Shown here piece after piece: positions 10,163-16,980 of a stretch of DNA of 64,000 nt. A program made the position numbers and the translations under genes. The notes beneath the pieces are model-generated. The model was not told the origin of the DNA. It was given only the letters and a program-made list of their open reading frames with translations, and did no database searches. The DNA comes from Chitinimonas viridis (GTDB lineage Bacteria; Pseudomonadota; Gammaproteobacteria; Burkholderiales; Chitinimonadaceae): NCBI RefSeq assembly GCF_030409555.1, contig NZ_JAUFPU010000019.1, forward strand, positions 124,001 to 188,000. The letters run 5' to 3'. Position 1 is the first letter of the stretch. Each line of letters starts with the position of its first letter.

Positions 10163-10690
10163 CGCGTAGGGCAATAAGCGCTGCTAATAAAACCCCGCGA
10201 AGTGGCACCGGCTAGCATGCTGGTAAGAAACGCTTAGCACTGGCTGCAAGGGTCAGCTCACCGGCGGTTGCAGGAACTCCACACCATCTGGCATGTGGCT
10301 AGCTAGCGCTTGCTTGGATGTATGGGAAGTGCGGAGCCAGAGTCAGGGAAGGGCGGGAGGCGTGGCTAGTTCTTGACTGGCTGCTGAAGTTCGGTGTCCG
10401 TTGACCGGTCACGGATGCAGTCTGTCAGGTTGGAGGGCGAGTTCTCAGTTAGCAAGATTCGATTGATATCTACGCCAACAACCCTGCGTAGGCGGGTCAA
10501 TGGCTGCATCGCACCTAAGCACAGTGAAATTCCGCTGTTCGACTGAAAACTGGCTACATGTTTGAGACGCAGCGTTGCCAAGCCTTGCATGGGGCACTGG
10601 ACAACCCCACCGCCCAGCTCAGCGTAGCGGAATCCGCCGGCCCTACCTGTGTCCAGCGTTGAATGCATTTTGTATGCTCGCCTGGAACGC
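10163..10690. other. Intergenic stretch without a convincing gene
   Basis: About 530 bases between the AT-rich exported gene and the promoter of the small frameshifted gene. The only notable frame is on the minus strand, 10668 to 10366 (100 codons, starting MHSTLDTGRAGG). It has fairly protein-like composition towards its C-terminus, but no ribosome-binding site and no family I recognise. It may be a remnant. No repeats, tRNA or att-like duplication of the ssrA 3' end is visible here. Confidence 0.4.
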
Positions 10691-10719
10691 TTGATCCCCG
10701 AAAAACCTTGGGATATAAC
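10691..10719 (+). promoter_or_regulatory. Sigma-70-type promoter of the small frameshifted gene
   Basis: TTGATC (10691-10696) and TATAAC (10714-10719) are separated by exactly 17 bases, a good housekeeping promoter. Transcription would start near 10726, about 33 bases before the ATG at 10759. This supports the 10759 start over the longer frame opening at 10663. Confidence 0.6.
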
Positions 10720-10758
10720 GAACTCGCAGTCACTACAAAGACCAGTAGGAGGAACCCG

Positions 10759-11168
10759 ATGGACCGCTCAAGTGAAGAAAAAAACGCGACGGACTTAAAT
10801 TTTCGAAAATTGATGGCAGGACTGCAGCCACAGACGAGGCAGGGTTCGTAAAACCAGTACGCAGTCCTGAAGAAGCCGAAAAATTTGGCGGCCCACTTTC
10901 GCCGTTTCCCCATTTTAATCCTGAAAAGGGACATCTGACCGACGTTGTTAACATCGGTACAACGCCTAAAGGGTTCCCCATACTGCAACGCGTGTCTTCC
11001 GATGGAGGAAAGGGCTCTAAGTTTTCTGCTAATCCCCTCACAGGAGGTATGCTCAAGTATAAGAGTGGTGAAGCGGACACGTCCAAAGAGATGTTTCTAC
11101 CGCTTTCGCCAAGGACAACGACGAATAAAGCCCCTCGCTTTAAATCCTTTGAAGTGGAGAAGAAGTAA
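10759..11168 (+). CDS. Small hypothetical protein interrupted by a -1 frameshift at A AAA AAC
   Basis: A well-placed ribosome-binding site (AGGAGG, 6 bases before ATG 10759) starts a frame MDRSSEEKN that stops at 10851. A second frame continues without an ATG of its own from CGC at 10785 to TAA at 11168, encoding about 127 lysine-, glycine- and proline-containing residues ending SFEVEKK. The frames meet at A AAA AAC (10779-10785), which sits in the exact zero-frame register of a -1 slippery heptamer. The combined product would be about 136 aa. Either one A has been lost from an A8 run (mutation or sequencing error) or the ribosome slips. The family is unknown. A promoter upstream and a perfect hairpin downstream make a complete monocistronic unit. 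Confidence 0.5.
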
Positions 11169-11211
11169 CCAGCGAGTCATCAATCCAGCCTTGAAAAACC
11201 AGGGTTCGGCG

Positions 11212-11251
11212 CCCAAACAAAAGCCCCACGATTGTGGGGCTTTTGTTTGGG
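11212..11251. terminator. Perfect 18-bp bidirectional terminator hairpin
   Basis: CCCAAACAAAAGCCCCAC (11212-11229), loop GATT, and the exact complement (11234-11251). On the plus strand the 3' arm contains GCTTTTGTTT, so it can end the transcript of the small frameshifted gene whose stop is at 11168. The same structure works in the other direction. Confidence 0.75.
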
Positions 11252-11285
11252 CTGTATGTTCTTGATTGGCATGTTGATAGGGCGC

Positions 11286-11414
11286 GGCATCCCCCTCTTT
11301 AGCTTCTGCCTCCAACGCGTACAGCTCACCAATCCGACGTAGCGCCTCTTGCGCCGTGCGTGCGCCCAGCAGCCAAGCAGCCAAGCAGCCAAGCAGCCAA
11401 GCAGCCAAGCTCAA
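11286..11414 (-). pseudogene. IS66-family transposase relic
   Basis: On the minus strand, one frame encodes LGCWAHARRK, the highly conserved IS66 transposase motif. An adjacent frame encodes AQEALRRIGELYALEAEAKE, which matches the next conserved IS66 segment (IGxLYxIE). The ~25 residues normally between them are missing and the frame changes, so this is a decayed fragment and not a working transposase. The codons for LGC have been expanded into an octamer repeat. No IS ends, TnpA/TnpB accessory genes or target duplications are recognisable. This identification rests on recalled motif similarity. Confidence 0.6.
11370..11409. repeat. Five tandem copies of the octamer CAGCCAAG
   Basis: Five uninterrupted copies of an 8-bp unit. 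Because 8 is not a multiple of 3, changes in copy number would shift any reading frame across it. On the minus strand the unit reads CTTGGCTG and lies within the LGCWAHA codons of the IS66 relic, so it probably arose by slippage there. Confidence 0.9.
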
Positions 11415-11450
11415 TCACGTCCTGACCGGGCCAAGATGGGCAACAAACAA

Positions 11451-11476
11451 AGAAAAAACCCGCATTTCTGCGGGTT
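11451..11476 (-). terminator. Rho-independent terminator of ssrA
   Basis: On the minus strand AACCCGCA, loop GAAA, TGCGGGTT is followed by a run of T (plus-strand gaaaaaa, 11450-11456). It lies about 35 bases beyond the tmRNA 3' end. Confidence 0.85.
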
Positions 11477-11511
11477 TCTTGGGTTCCACCGAGCTTCGAT
11501 GGACTATTTGT

Positions 11512-11872
11512 TGGTGGAGACGGCGGGAATTGAACCCGCGTCCGAAAGCCCTCTACGGCAAGTTCTACATGCTTAGTCTGGCCAACTGGATTTAACGGGT
11601 GACACGCCGACCGACAGGCTTGGCATCCGCGAGCTACCTAGATTTGACAGTACGACAAGTAGCCCGCCGTACTGCGATCTCATGTATATAACGCTGCTGC
11701 CGGTTGCCCGGCCTGACCCATGAGCAGATCAGTGCAGCGTCCGGCTGGGATTAAGCAGCCAGAGCGTAGGATTCGTCGTTTGCGACTAAATCGATTCAGC
11801 GTTTAACGGGGTGCTGAGATCCCGGCATGCCCTCATCCGCTTCGCAACCCCCGTCGAAGCCATGTCGTCCCC
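11512..11872 (-). ncRNA. ssrA: Transfer-messenger RNA (tmRNA)
   Basis: A 361-nt one-piece tmRNA for trans-translation: it rescues stalled ribosomes and tags the nascent protein for proteolysis. The 5' end GGGGACGACATGG pairs with the 3' end CGTCTCC, followed by A and an encoded CCA. The T-arm GGGTTCAATTCCCGCC is visible. The tag reading frame is plus-strand 11751-11783 and encodes ANDESYALAA followed by TAA, close to the E. coli tag (ANDENYALAA). The AT-rich gene, frameshifted gene and IS66 relic lie directly beyond the 3' end, a site often used by integrating elements, though no att duplication was found. Confidence 0.97.
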
Positions 11873-11900
11873 GGTTGTGCTTTGCGTCTTAAGCGAGGTC

Positions 11901-11927
11901 ATTATACCCACAACGCGGGCGGGGCAA
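11901..11927 (-). promoter_or_regulatory. ssrA promoter
   Basis: On the minus strand a perfect -10 TATAAT (plus 11901-11906) and TTGCCC (plus 11922-11927) are separated by 15 bases. The predicted start is about 20 bases upstream of the mature tmRNA 5' end, consistent with a leader removed by RNase P. The -35 abuts the stop codon of the glycosyltransferase gene. Confidence 0.65.
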
Positions 11928-13355
11928 CTAGTTTATTGCGGCTAGCCAGCGGCGGCGCAGGGTGACTTCCAGCCTGTCCACCGCGCGCGGTGTGCGCAGC
12001 AGGGCGTCGTCAGGCTGGCCGGCGTGTTGTAGTTGCTGGCCCAGGGGGCTGAGGGTGATGCGGCATTCGGCCAGGTCCAGGGCCACATCGCCCCAGCCCA
12101 GGGTGGCATGGGCGTCGTGCCAGATACCCCAGTTCTGCTCGTTGAAACTACGGCGGGTGCGAGGATGGCGCCAGGCGGAGCCGGAGAGCTCGTGCGGCAG
12201 GTTGAGGCGGAATTCGCCGTCGGCCGCCAGCAGCCGGGCGCAGGCGGCCATGAAGTCGGGCAGGTCATCGCACAGCATGGCGTAGTCGGCGGTGTCTATC
12301 TGCTGGAACAGGCCCGGCGCCAGGGTGACAGGCCCGTAGCGGTTGGTCTGAAAGGTTTGCCCCAGGGGCAGGGGTTGGCAGGGGTCGTGCCGGATATCGG
12401 CAGCAGGGCTGTCGGCTATGGTCAGCCAGCCTGGGTGGGCAGCCAGGTTCAGGCCCAGCTTGATACGGTTGGGGCAGGCGCTGGTGGCGGCGGGTTGCCA
12501 GTCGGCGGCCAGGCGCTGCAATGCAGGTAGCAGTTGGGGCAGCGGAGGATGGTCTGCCAGCCATGCCTGGCCCTGCTGGGCCAGCCGCAGGCGGGCGGCG
12601 GGGTCGGCGACCAGCTGGATGCAGCTTGCTACCAATTGCTCGTACGGCACGATGCAGATGGCTTGGTCTATGCCGGGGTAGTCGGCCTGGTCGCTGCTGG
12701 TTTCGCTGACGACGGCCGCACCCATGGCGAGCAGATGGGCTACCCGGACGATCTCGAACAGTTTGGCATCGTAGCTGTGCAGGTTGAGTACCAGCTTGGC
12801 GCGGGCGATGAGGGCGTCGCGCTCGGGGCCGTAGATATTGCAGTATTGCCGCGCTACCAGGCCTTGCTGCTGCAAGGCCTGGATGATGGCGTCCCGGCGG
12901 GGCATGGGGGAGCCGTAGAACAGTACATCGATATCCTGTTCCACGGCCGGCGTAGATGCGCGCTGTGGCTGGCCGCCCAGTGGCATGTGCAGGTAGCGCT
13001 TTGCCTGCTCTAGCTGGGGGGCTAGTGCTTGCAGATTGCGGCTGCTGTAGTCCCATATCTCGAAGTGCCTGATAAGGTGGGGCAGGGTCTGCTGATACCA
13101 GGGGGAGTTGGCGTCTATCTGTTCCAGCTGAAAGAAGACGGTGCCGGGTGGGACGGCGGGCAGGTCATTGGGCTTGAGCAGGTGGGGGCCGTACACCAGG
13201 TTGATGGCATCGTGCCGCAGCTGGTTGTAGGCGATGTCTGCCTGGTAGCCGGCATCGGTGATGGCTTGCCGCAGTATCTGCGCCAGCTCTGCAAAGGCGG
13301 CGGGATGGCGATAGCCCGCGGGCGAGATCAGGACGATGTTGAACGTGGCTGTCAT
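11928..13355 (-). CDS. Glycosyltransferase with C-terminal methyltransferase-like domain
   Basis: A 475-aa cytosolic protein. The N-terminal ~270 residues resemble a GT4-like or DUF3880-type glycosyltransferase. IDVLFYGSPMPRRDAII (about 143-159) and ARAKLVLNLHSYDAKLFEIVR with LLAMGAAVVSE (about 185-218) match the nucleotide-sugar-binding half and its conserved Glu. From about residue 300 the sequence (IKLGLNLAAHPGWLTIAD) looks like the start of a small SAM-methyltransferase domain (normally KLxLGCGxxxxxGWxNxD). The GCG loop is replaced by GLNLAA, so that domain is probably not catalytic. Third gene of an overlapping trio (ATGA overlap). A role in modifying a surface glycan is inferred; no substrate can be named. 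Confidence 0.7.
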   Translation of the reverse strand: MTATFNIVLISPAGYRHPAAFAELAQILRQAITDAGYQADIAYNQLRHDAINLVYGPHLLKPNDLPAVPPGTVFFQLEQIDANSPWYQQTLPHLIRHFEIWDYSSRNLQALAPQLEQAKRYLHMPLGGQPQRASTPAVEQDIDVLFYGSPMPRRDAIIQALQQQGLVARQYCNIYGPERDALIARAKLVLNLHSYDAKLFEIVRVAHLLAMGAAVVSETSSDQADYPGIDQAICIVPYEQLVASCIQLVADPAARLRLAQQGQAWLADHPPLPQLLPALQRLAADWQPAATSACPNRIKLGLNLAAHPGWLTIADSPAADIRHDPCQPLPLGQTFQTNRYGPVTLAPGLFQQIDTADYAMLCDDLPDFMAACARLLAADGEFRLNLPHELSGSAWRHPRTRRSFNEQNWGIWHDAHATLGWGDVALDLAECRITLSPLGQQLQHAGQPDDALLRTPRAVDRLEVTLRRRWLAAIN

Positions 13356-14068
13356 GGTGTGGGCGCGCGCTTGACCAGCACGGCCAAGGCATCGGCTGTC
13401 TGGGTGATGGGGTAGTTGCTGGTGAGGCTGTCAAAGAAGCCTAGTTTGGCCGTGTGTTCCAGCAGGTAGTCGAATTCCGGCTGGCTGATGGCGGCCTGGA
13501 GTGTGCCTTGCCTATGCCGTAGGTATTGCAATAGCGCCCGTGTCTTGGTGATGCCGGGGCGTTCCAGTTCGGCGGGCTGGTAGTGCAGGTCTTCAATGAT
13601 GTAAAGCCCGCCTGGCTTGAGCAGGGGGAAGAGGGTGGCCAGGCTGATCTGCTGATGGTGCGAGGCGTGGCTGCCGTCGTCGATGATGACATCGAAACCG
13701 TCGCCGCCATGGCGCGCCAGCACCTCGCTCAGCTTGGCGAGATCGCCACGCTGGCCTTGATCGCCCTGGATGATCTCGGTGCCGGGCAGTTGCACGGCTG
13801 AGAAATCGGCGATGTCCAGGCCATAGAGGGTGGCTTGCGGGAAATAATCGCGCCACATGCGCAGGCTAGGGCAATCGCTGAACTGGCTCACCCCGCTGCG
13901 GGTTTGTACCAGCCCGTGCAGCAGGCCGATTTCCAGCAGGTGTATCGGGGTGTGGCGCAAGGGGGCGAACAGAGCGTCGTAGACGCGGGTGTAGCCATGG
14001 GCATCGAGAAAGGCCGTGCCCTTATCCGAATGGTAGTGGTTGGCGAGTTGGGTCAGTGGGCCGTTCAT
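13352..14068 (-). CDS. Class I SAM-dependent methyltransferase (TylF/CmcI-like)
   Basis: A 238-aa methyltransferase. The SAM-binding loop LLEIGLLHG (about 44-52), the acidic DVIIDDGSHASHHQQ (about 125-139) and LKPGGLYIIEDLH (about 150-162) are those of the family that O-methylates sugars on macrolides and surface polysaccharides. The opening YHSDKGTAFLDAHGYTRVYD also fits the family. The frame is open to 14311, but the ATG at 14068 overlaps the upstream stop (ATGA). Translation is coupled on both sides within the trio. The sugar target is unknown. Confidence 0.78.
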   Translation of the reverse strand: MNGPLTQLANHYHSDKGTAFLDAHGYTRVYDALFAPLRHTPIHLLEIGLLHGLVQTRSGVSQFSDCPSLRMWRDYFPQATLYGLDIADFSAVQLPGTEIIQGDQGQRGDLAKLSEVLARHGGDGFDVIIDDGSHASHHQQISLATLFPLLKPGGLYIIEDLHYQPAELERPGITKTRALLQYLRHRQGTLQAAISQPEFDYLLEHTAKLGFFDSLTSNYPITQTADALAVLVKRAPTP

Positions 14069-15495
14069 GCTTGCAGGCTGGCTATATAGCGGGCGTCGTG
14101 CTGGCGCTGGCTTTGATACAGGCCAGCGAGACCCAGGTCGGCATTGATGGCGCGCAGCAGCGTGGGTATCAGATCGCCAGCCTGTTTTGCCATCGGGTCC
14201 GCGAGTTCGGGGTAGTGCGGCAGGGCTGCCAGGCCGGCGGCAAAGCCCTGGGCCGCAGTCTGGGCGTAGACCGCGGGGTATTCCAGCGCATCGACCAGCT
14301 GCGCTTGCCATTGGCCATCGTGGGTTTGCACCACATCCTGCACGCGGGCATGCGGGGCGAAATTGAGCTGCTCAAGGGCATTGGAGTAGGGCGGGCCGAT
14401 TTCGCTGGCACGACTGAGTGCGTGCAGGGTTAGTCTGTCGCTGGCGGGTGGGGCATGTTGCAGGTACTGGTAGTTGTCCACCAGCTGCAGCAGGAATAGT
14501 TGGGCGGTTAGTTGCTGCTCTGCCAGGAATTGCTGCCAGGAGGTGCCGGTGCCGGCCAGGTCCACCAGCAGGGCATGGGGGTGCAGCATGGCTTGGGCAT
14601 ACTGGACATAGCTGGCGCTGGGTTTGAGCAAGCAGGCGCGCGAACTGAGGAAGTAATGGCAGCGCCGCTGCGGGAACAAGGCTTGGTACAGCTTCTGCCA
14701 TAGCCAGGCATCGCGGCTGATGAACAGTAGGTCGGTGATACCGTGCTGGCGGCAATGCGCCTCCAGCGCGAGGCTGGCGCTGTAGAGCAGGGGTAGATTG
14801 AATTGGGTGGCCAGCAGCCACAGGTGCGCCAGGGCTGGCCTACCGGGCTGGTCTGAATAGGGGTTGGCCAACCTGGCTTCGCGCAGCCACCTTGCCAGGT
14901 TGGCGTGGCCTTGGTCGCTTAGCCATTGCTCGGTCTGGGTCAGGCTGGCACCGGTGTAATGCTGGCTGGGAATGCCGGCGGACTGCGGGCTGGCGACATC
15001 GCTGTGGGGGTGGTCACCCAGGTGGCTGGCGATGTTGCACTCGGCCAGCAGGGCAGGCCAGATATGGCCACGGTGCTTGCCATCGTTGCTGACGACGATG
15101 CCGACCTTGCGGCGCAACCCTGCCTGTGCCAGCAAGGCTTCAATGATGGGCACGCTGAGGTACATATCCGACACCAGCAGGTCGCCATCCTGCACCTGTT
15201 GCAGATTAGCCTGGATGGGAATGAGTTCTGCCCGCTCGAGCTGGAGTTCCAATTGCTGGCAATGCTGGCGGGTGTGGTCGTCCAGCCCCAGTAGCTGCGC
15301 TGTCGCGCACCAGATGTCGTCCAGGCCATAGGGCTGGCCTGCCAGGTAGAGTTGGCAATCGGCCTGGCGCCTGGCATCGGCCAGACCGACCAGGCCGGTG
15401 CGGCGCTCCAGCTCATGCTGTACCCACTGCGGCAGCACATGACGGCGTGTAATCAGGGTGTCGAAGATATCGAAGCTGTGCCGCGTGGGTTTCAT
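14065..15495 (-). CDS. HAD-like hydrolase of polysaccharide loci
   Basis: A 476-aa protein with an N-terminal HAD motif I, SFDIFDTLITR (residues 8-18), then LLVSDMYLS (about 107-115, motif II region) and KVGIVVSNDGKHRG (about 130-143). This large HAD-like family is typically found in surface-polysaccharide gene clusters, where its reaction is unknown. The C-terminal half (from about 230) contains LLFISRDAWLWQKLY and a second alpha/beta region, also standard for the family. First gene of a three-gene overlapping minus-strand set with the methyltransferase and glycosyltransferase. ATG 15495 is the only sensible start. Confidence 0.72.
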   Translation of the reverse strand: MKPTRHSFDIFDTLITRRHVLPQWVQHELERRTGLVGLADARRQADCQLYLAGQPYGLDDIWCATAQLLGLDDHTRQHCQQLELQLERAELIPIQANLQQVQDGDLLVSDMYLSVPIIEALLAQAGLRRKVGIVVSNDGKHRGHIWPALLAECNIASHLGDHPHSDVASPQSAGIPSQHYTGASLTQTEQWLSDQGHANLARWLREARLANPYSDQPGRPALAHLWLLATQFNLPLLYSASLALEAHCRQHGITDLLFISRDAWLWQKLYQALFPQRRCHYFLSSRACLLKPSASYVQYAQAMLHPHALLVDLAGTGTSWQQFLAEQQLTAQLFLLQLVDNYQYLQHAPPASDRLTLHALSRASEIGPPYSNALEQLNFAPHARVQDVVQTHDGQWQAQLVDALEYPAVYAQTAAQGFAAGLAALPHYPELADPMAKQAGDLIPTLLRAINADLGLAGLYQSQRQHDARYIASLQA

Positions 15496-15547
15496 GCCAA
15501 CCGGAAAAATATAGTCTCAGCCCCCATCATAGCCGAGCCTGCCGGTG

Positions 15548-16204
15548 TCAACGCGTCGGCAGCAGCGTGAGTAGTTCCATCGGGGTAGCGATGCGCAGAT
15601 CAGCACCCCATTCGTCAGGTTTTTCTTCTGCGGCGATATAGCCGTAATCCGCCAGCACGGTAGTCATGCCTACAGCCCGGCCGGCGGCGATATCGCGCTC
15701 GGCATCGCCCACGTACCAGCAGTGTGTGCTGGACACGCCCATGGCTTCGCAGGCGTAGCGCATGGGGCGGGGGTCGGGCTTGGCCACGCCTACCGTGTCG
15801 CCCGATACCACCACACAGGGCGGCACGCTAAAGCCCAGGCTGGGTACCAGCCGGTCGGTGAAGCGCATGGGCTTGTTGGTGACGATGCCCCATTGCAGGC
15901 CCAGCCCGTCCAGGGCTTCCAACAGCGGGTTGATGCCATCAAACAGTACGGTCTGGTCGCAGAAGCCGGCTTCGTAGTGGTCCAGAAAGCGCAAACGCAG
16001 GGCGTCGAAACCGGGCTCGTCGCGCTTCATGCCAAAACCCAGCTCAACCAGGCCACGGGCACCGTGGCTGGCGATGGGGCGTATCCGTTCGTGCGCTACC
16101 GGTGGCCGGCCTTCCTCGGCCAGCAACCGGTTCAGCGCGCCGCCCAGGTCCAGTGCGGTATCGGCCAGCGTGCCGTCCAGGTCGAACAGAATGGCAGAGA
16201 TCAT
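15548..16204 (-). CDS. mupP: HAD phosphatase, MupP-like (Gph family)
   Basis: A 218-aa HAD phosphatase: FDLDGTLADT (residues 7-16) carries the nucleophile Asp, TNKPMRF follows at about 108-114 and VGDAERDIAAGR at about 165-176. Automated annotation would call it phosphoglycolate phosphatase. However, SHGARGLVELGF, FLDHYEAGF and WGIVTNKPMRF resemble Pseudomonas MupP (N-acetylmuramate-6-phosphate phosphatase of cell-wall recycling) more than E. coli Gph. The position directly after ubiG is also the Pseudomonas mupP position. The start overlaps the ubiG stop (ATGA). The choice between MupP and Gph is inferred. Confidence 0.7.
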   Translation of the reverse strand: MISAILFDLDGTLADTALDLGGALNRLLAEEGRPPVAHERIRPIASHGARGLVELGFGMKRDEPGFDALRLRFLDHYEAGFCDQTVLFDGINPLLEALDGLGLQWGIVTNKPMRFTDRLVPSLGFSVPPCVVVSGDTVGVAKPDPRPMRYACEAMGVSSTHCWYVGDAERDIAAGRAVGMTTVLADYGYIAAEEKPDEWGADLRIATPMELLTLLPTR

Positions 16205-16947
16205 GCTGCAGCTTTCCGGCAGGCCAGCAGGTAGTTGACGCTGGCATCGTCGTTCAGGTGGTAGCTCTTGGCTATCAGGTCGTAGCCCATGCCCTTGAGT
16301 TCGACCAGGTCGAGGCCGTTGTTGCGGGCCATGCGGGCCAGTTCGGAAGGCTTGAGGAACTTGGCGTAATCGTGCGTGCCTCGTGGCAGCAGGCCCAGCA
16401 CATACTCAGCACCCACGACCGCTTGTAAATAGGCCTTGGGGTTGCGCGCTATGGTAGAGAAGAACACCCAGCCACCCGGTTTGACCAGGCGGGAGACGGC
16501 GGCCACCACGCTGCTGGGTTCTGGCACGTGTTCCAGCATCTCCATGCAGGTCACCACATCGAAGGCGGTGGGCATGCTCTCCGCCAGTTGCTCTACCGGC
16601 AGGCAGCGATAATCGACCTTGATGCCGGATTCCAGGCCATGCAGCCGGGCTACCTTGAGCGATTTCTCGGCCAGGTCCAGCCCGGTGACAGTTGCGCCGC
16701 TACGGGCCATGGCTTCTGCCAGGATGCCGCCACCGCAACCCACGTCCAGAACGGTTTTGCCATCCAACCCGGCGTGGCCGTCGATAAAGCCCAGCCTCAG
16801 GGGGTTGATCTCGTGCAGGGGCTTGAATTCGCTCTCCATATCCCACCATTTGTGGGCCAGGTCGGCAAATTTGGCCAGTTCGGCATCGTCGGCGTTGCGT
16901 ACGGTGTCGTTGGCCGGCTGGCCTAGGTTGTGTGTGGATTCCGTCAT
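16201..16947 (-). CDS. ubiG: Ubiquinone biosynthesis O-methyltransferase UbiG
   Basis: Catalyses both O-methylations in ubiquinone synthesis using SAM, at the inner face of the membrane. Length 248 aa. Visible are KFADLAHKWWDMESEFKPLHEINPLR in the N-terminal part (family-specific), the SAM loop VLDVGCGGGILAEAMA (about 66-81), CMEMLEHV (about 134-141) and KPGGWVFFSTIARNPKAY. The order mtaD-ubiG-mupP on one strand is conserved in many gamma- and betaproteobacteria. Confidence 0.95.
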   Translation of the reverse strand: MTESTHNLGQPANDTVRNADDAELAKFADLAHKWWDMESEFKPLHEINPLRLGFIDGHAGLDGKTVLDVGCGGGILAEAMARSGATVTGLDLAEKSLKVARLHGLESGIKVDYRCLPVEQLAESMPTAFDVVTCMEMLEHVPEPSSVVAAVSRLVKPGGWVFFSTIARNPKAYLQAVVGAEYVLGLLPRGTHDYAKFLKPSELARMARNNGLDLVELKGMGYDLIAKSYHLNDDASVNYLLACRKAAA

Positions 16948-16980
16948 ATGTGGTGTCCTGGCGTGATGGGCGGGCGGCGT

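Noticed and set aside
10366-10668. 100-codon minus-strand frame between the exported gene and the frameshifted gene
   Set aside because: Composition is partly protein-like, but there is no ribosome-binding site, no recognisable family, and its start overlaps the upstream region of the opposite-strand gene; kept only as a note.
11370-11409. Octamer repeats as a CRISPR array
   Set aside because: Direct tandem units without spacers, only 8 bases long, and located within a transposase relic.
11512-11545. ssrA 3' end as a duplicated attachment site
   Set aside because: The idea would need a second copy of the 3' terminal sequence between 8,900 and 11,500; none was seen.
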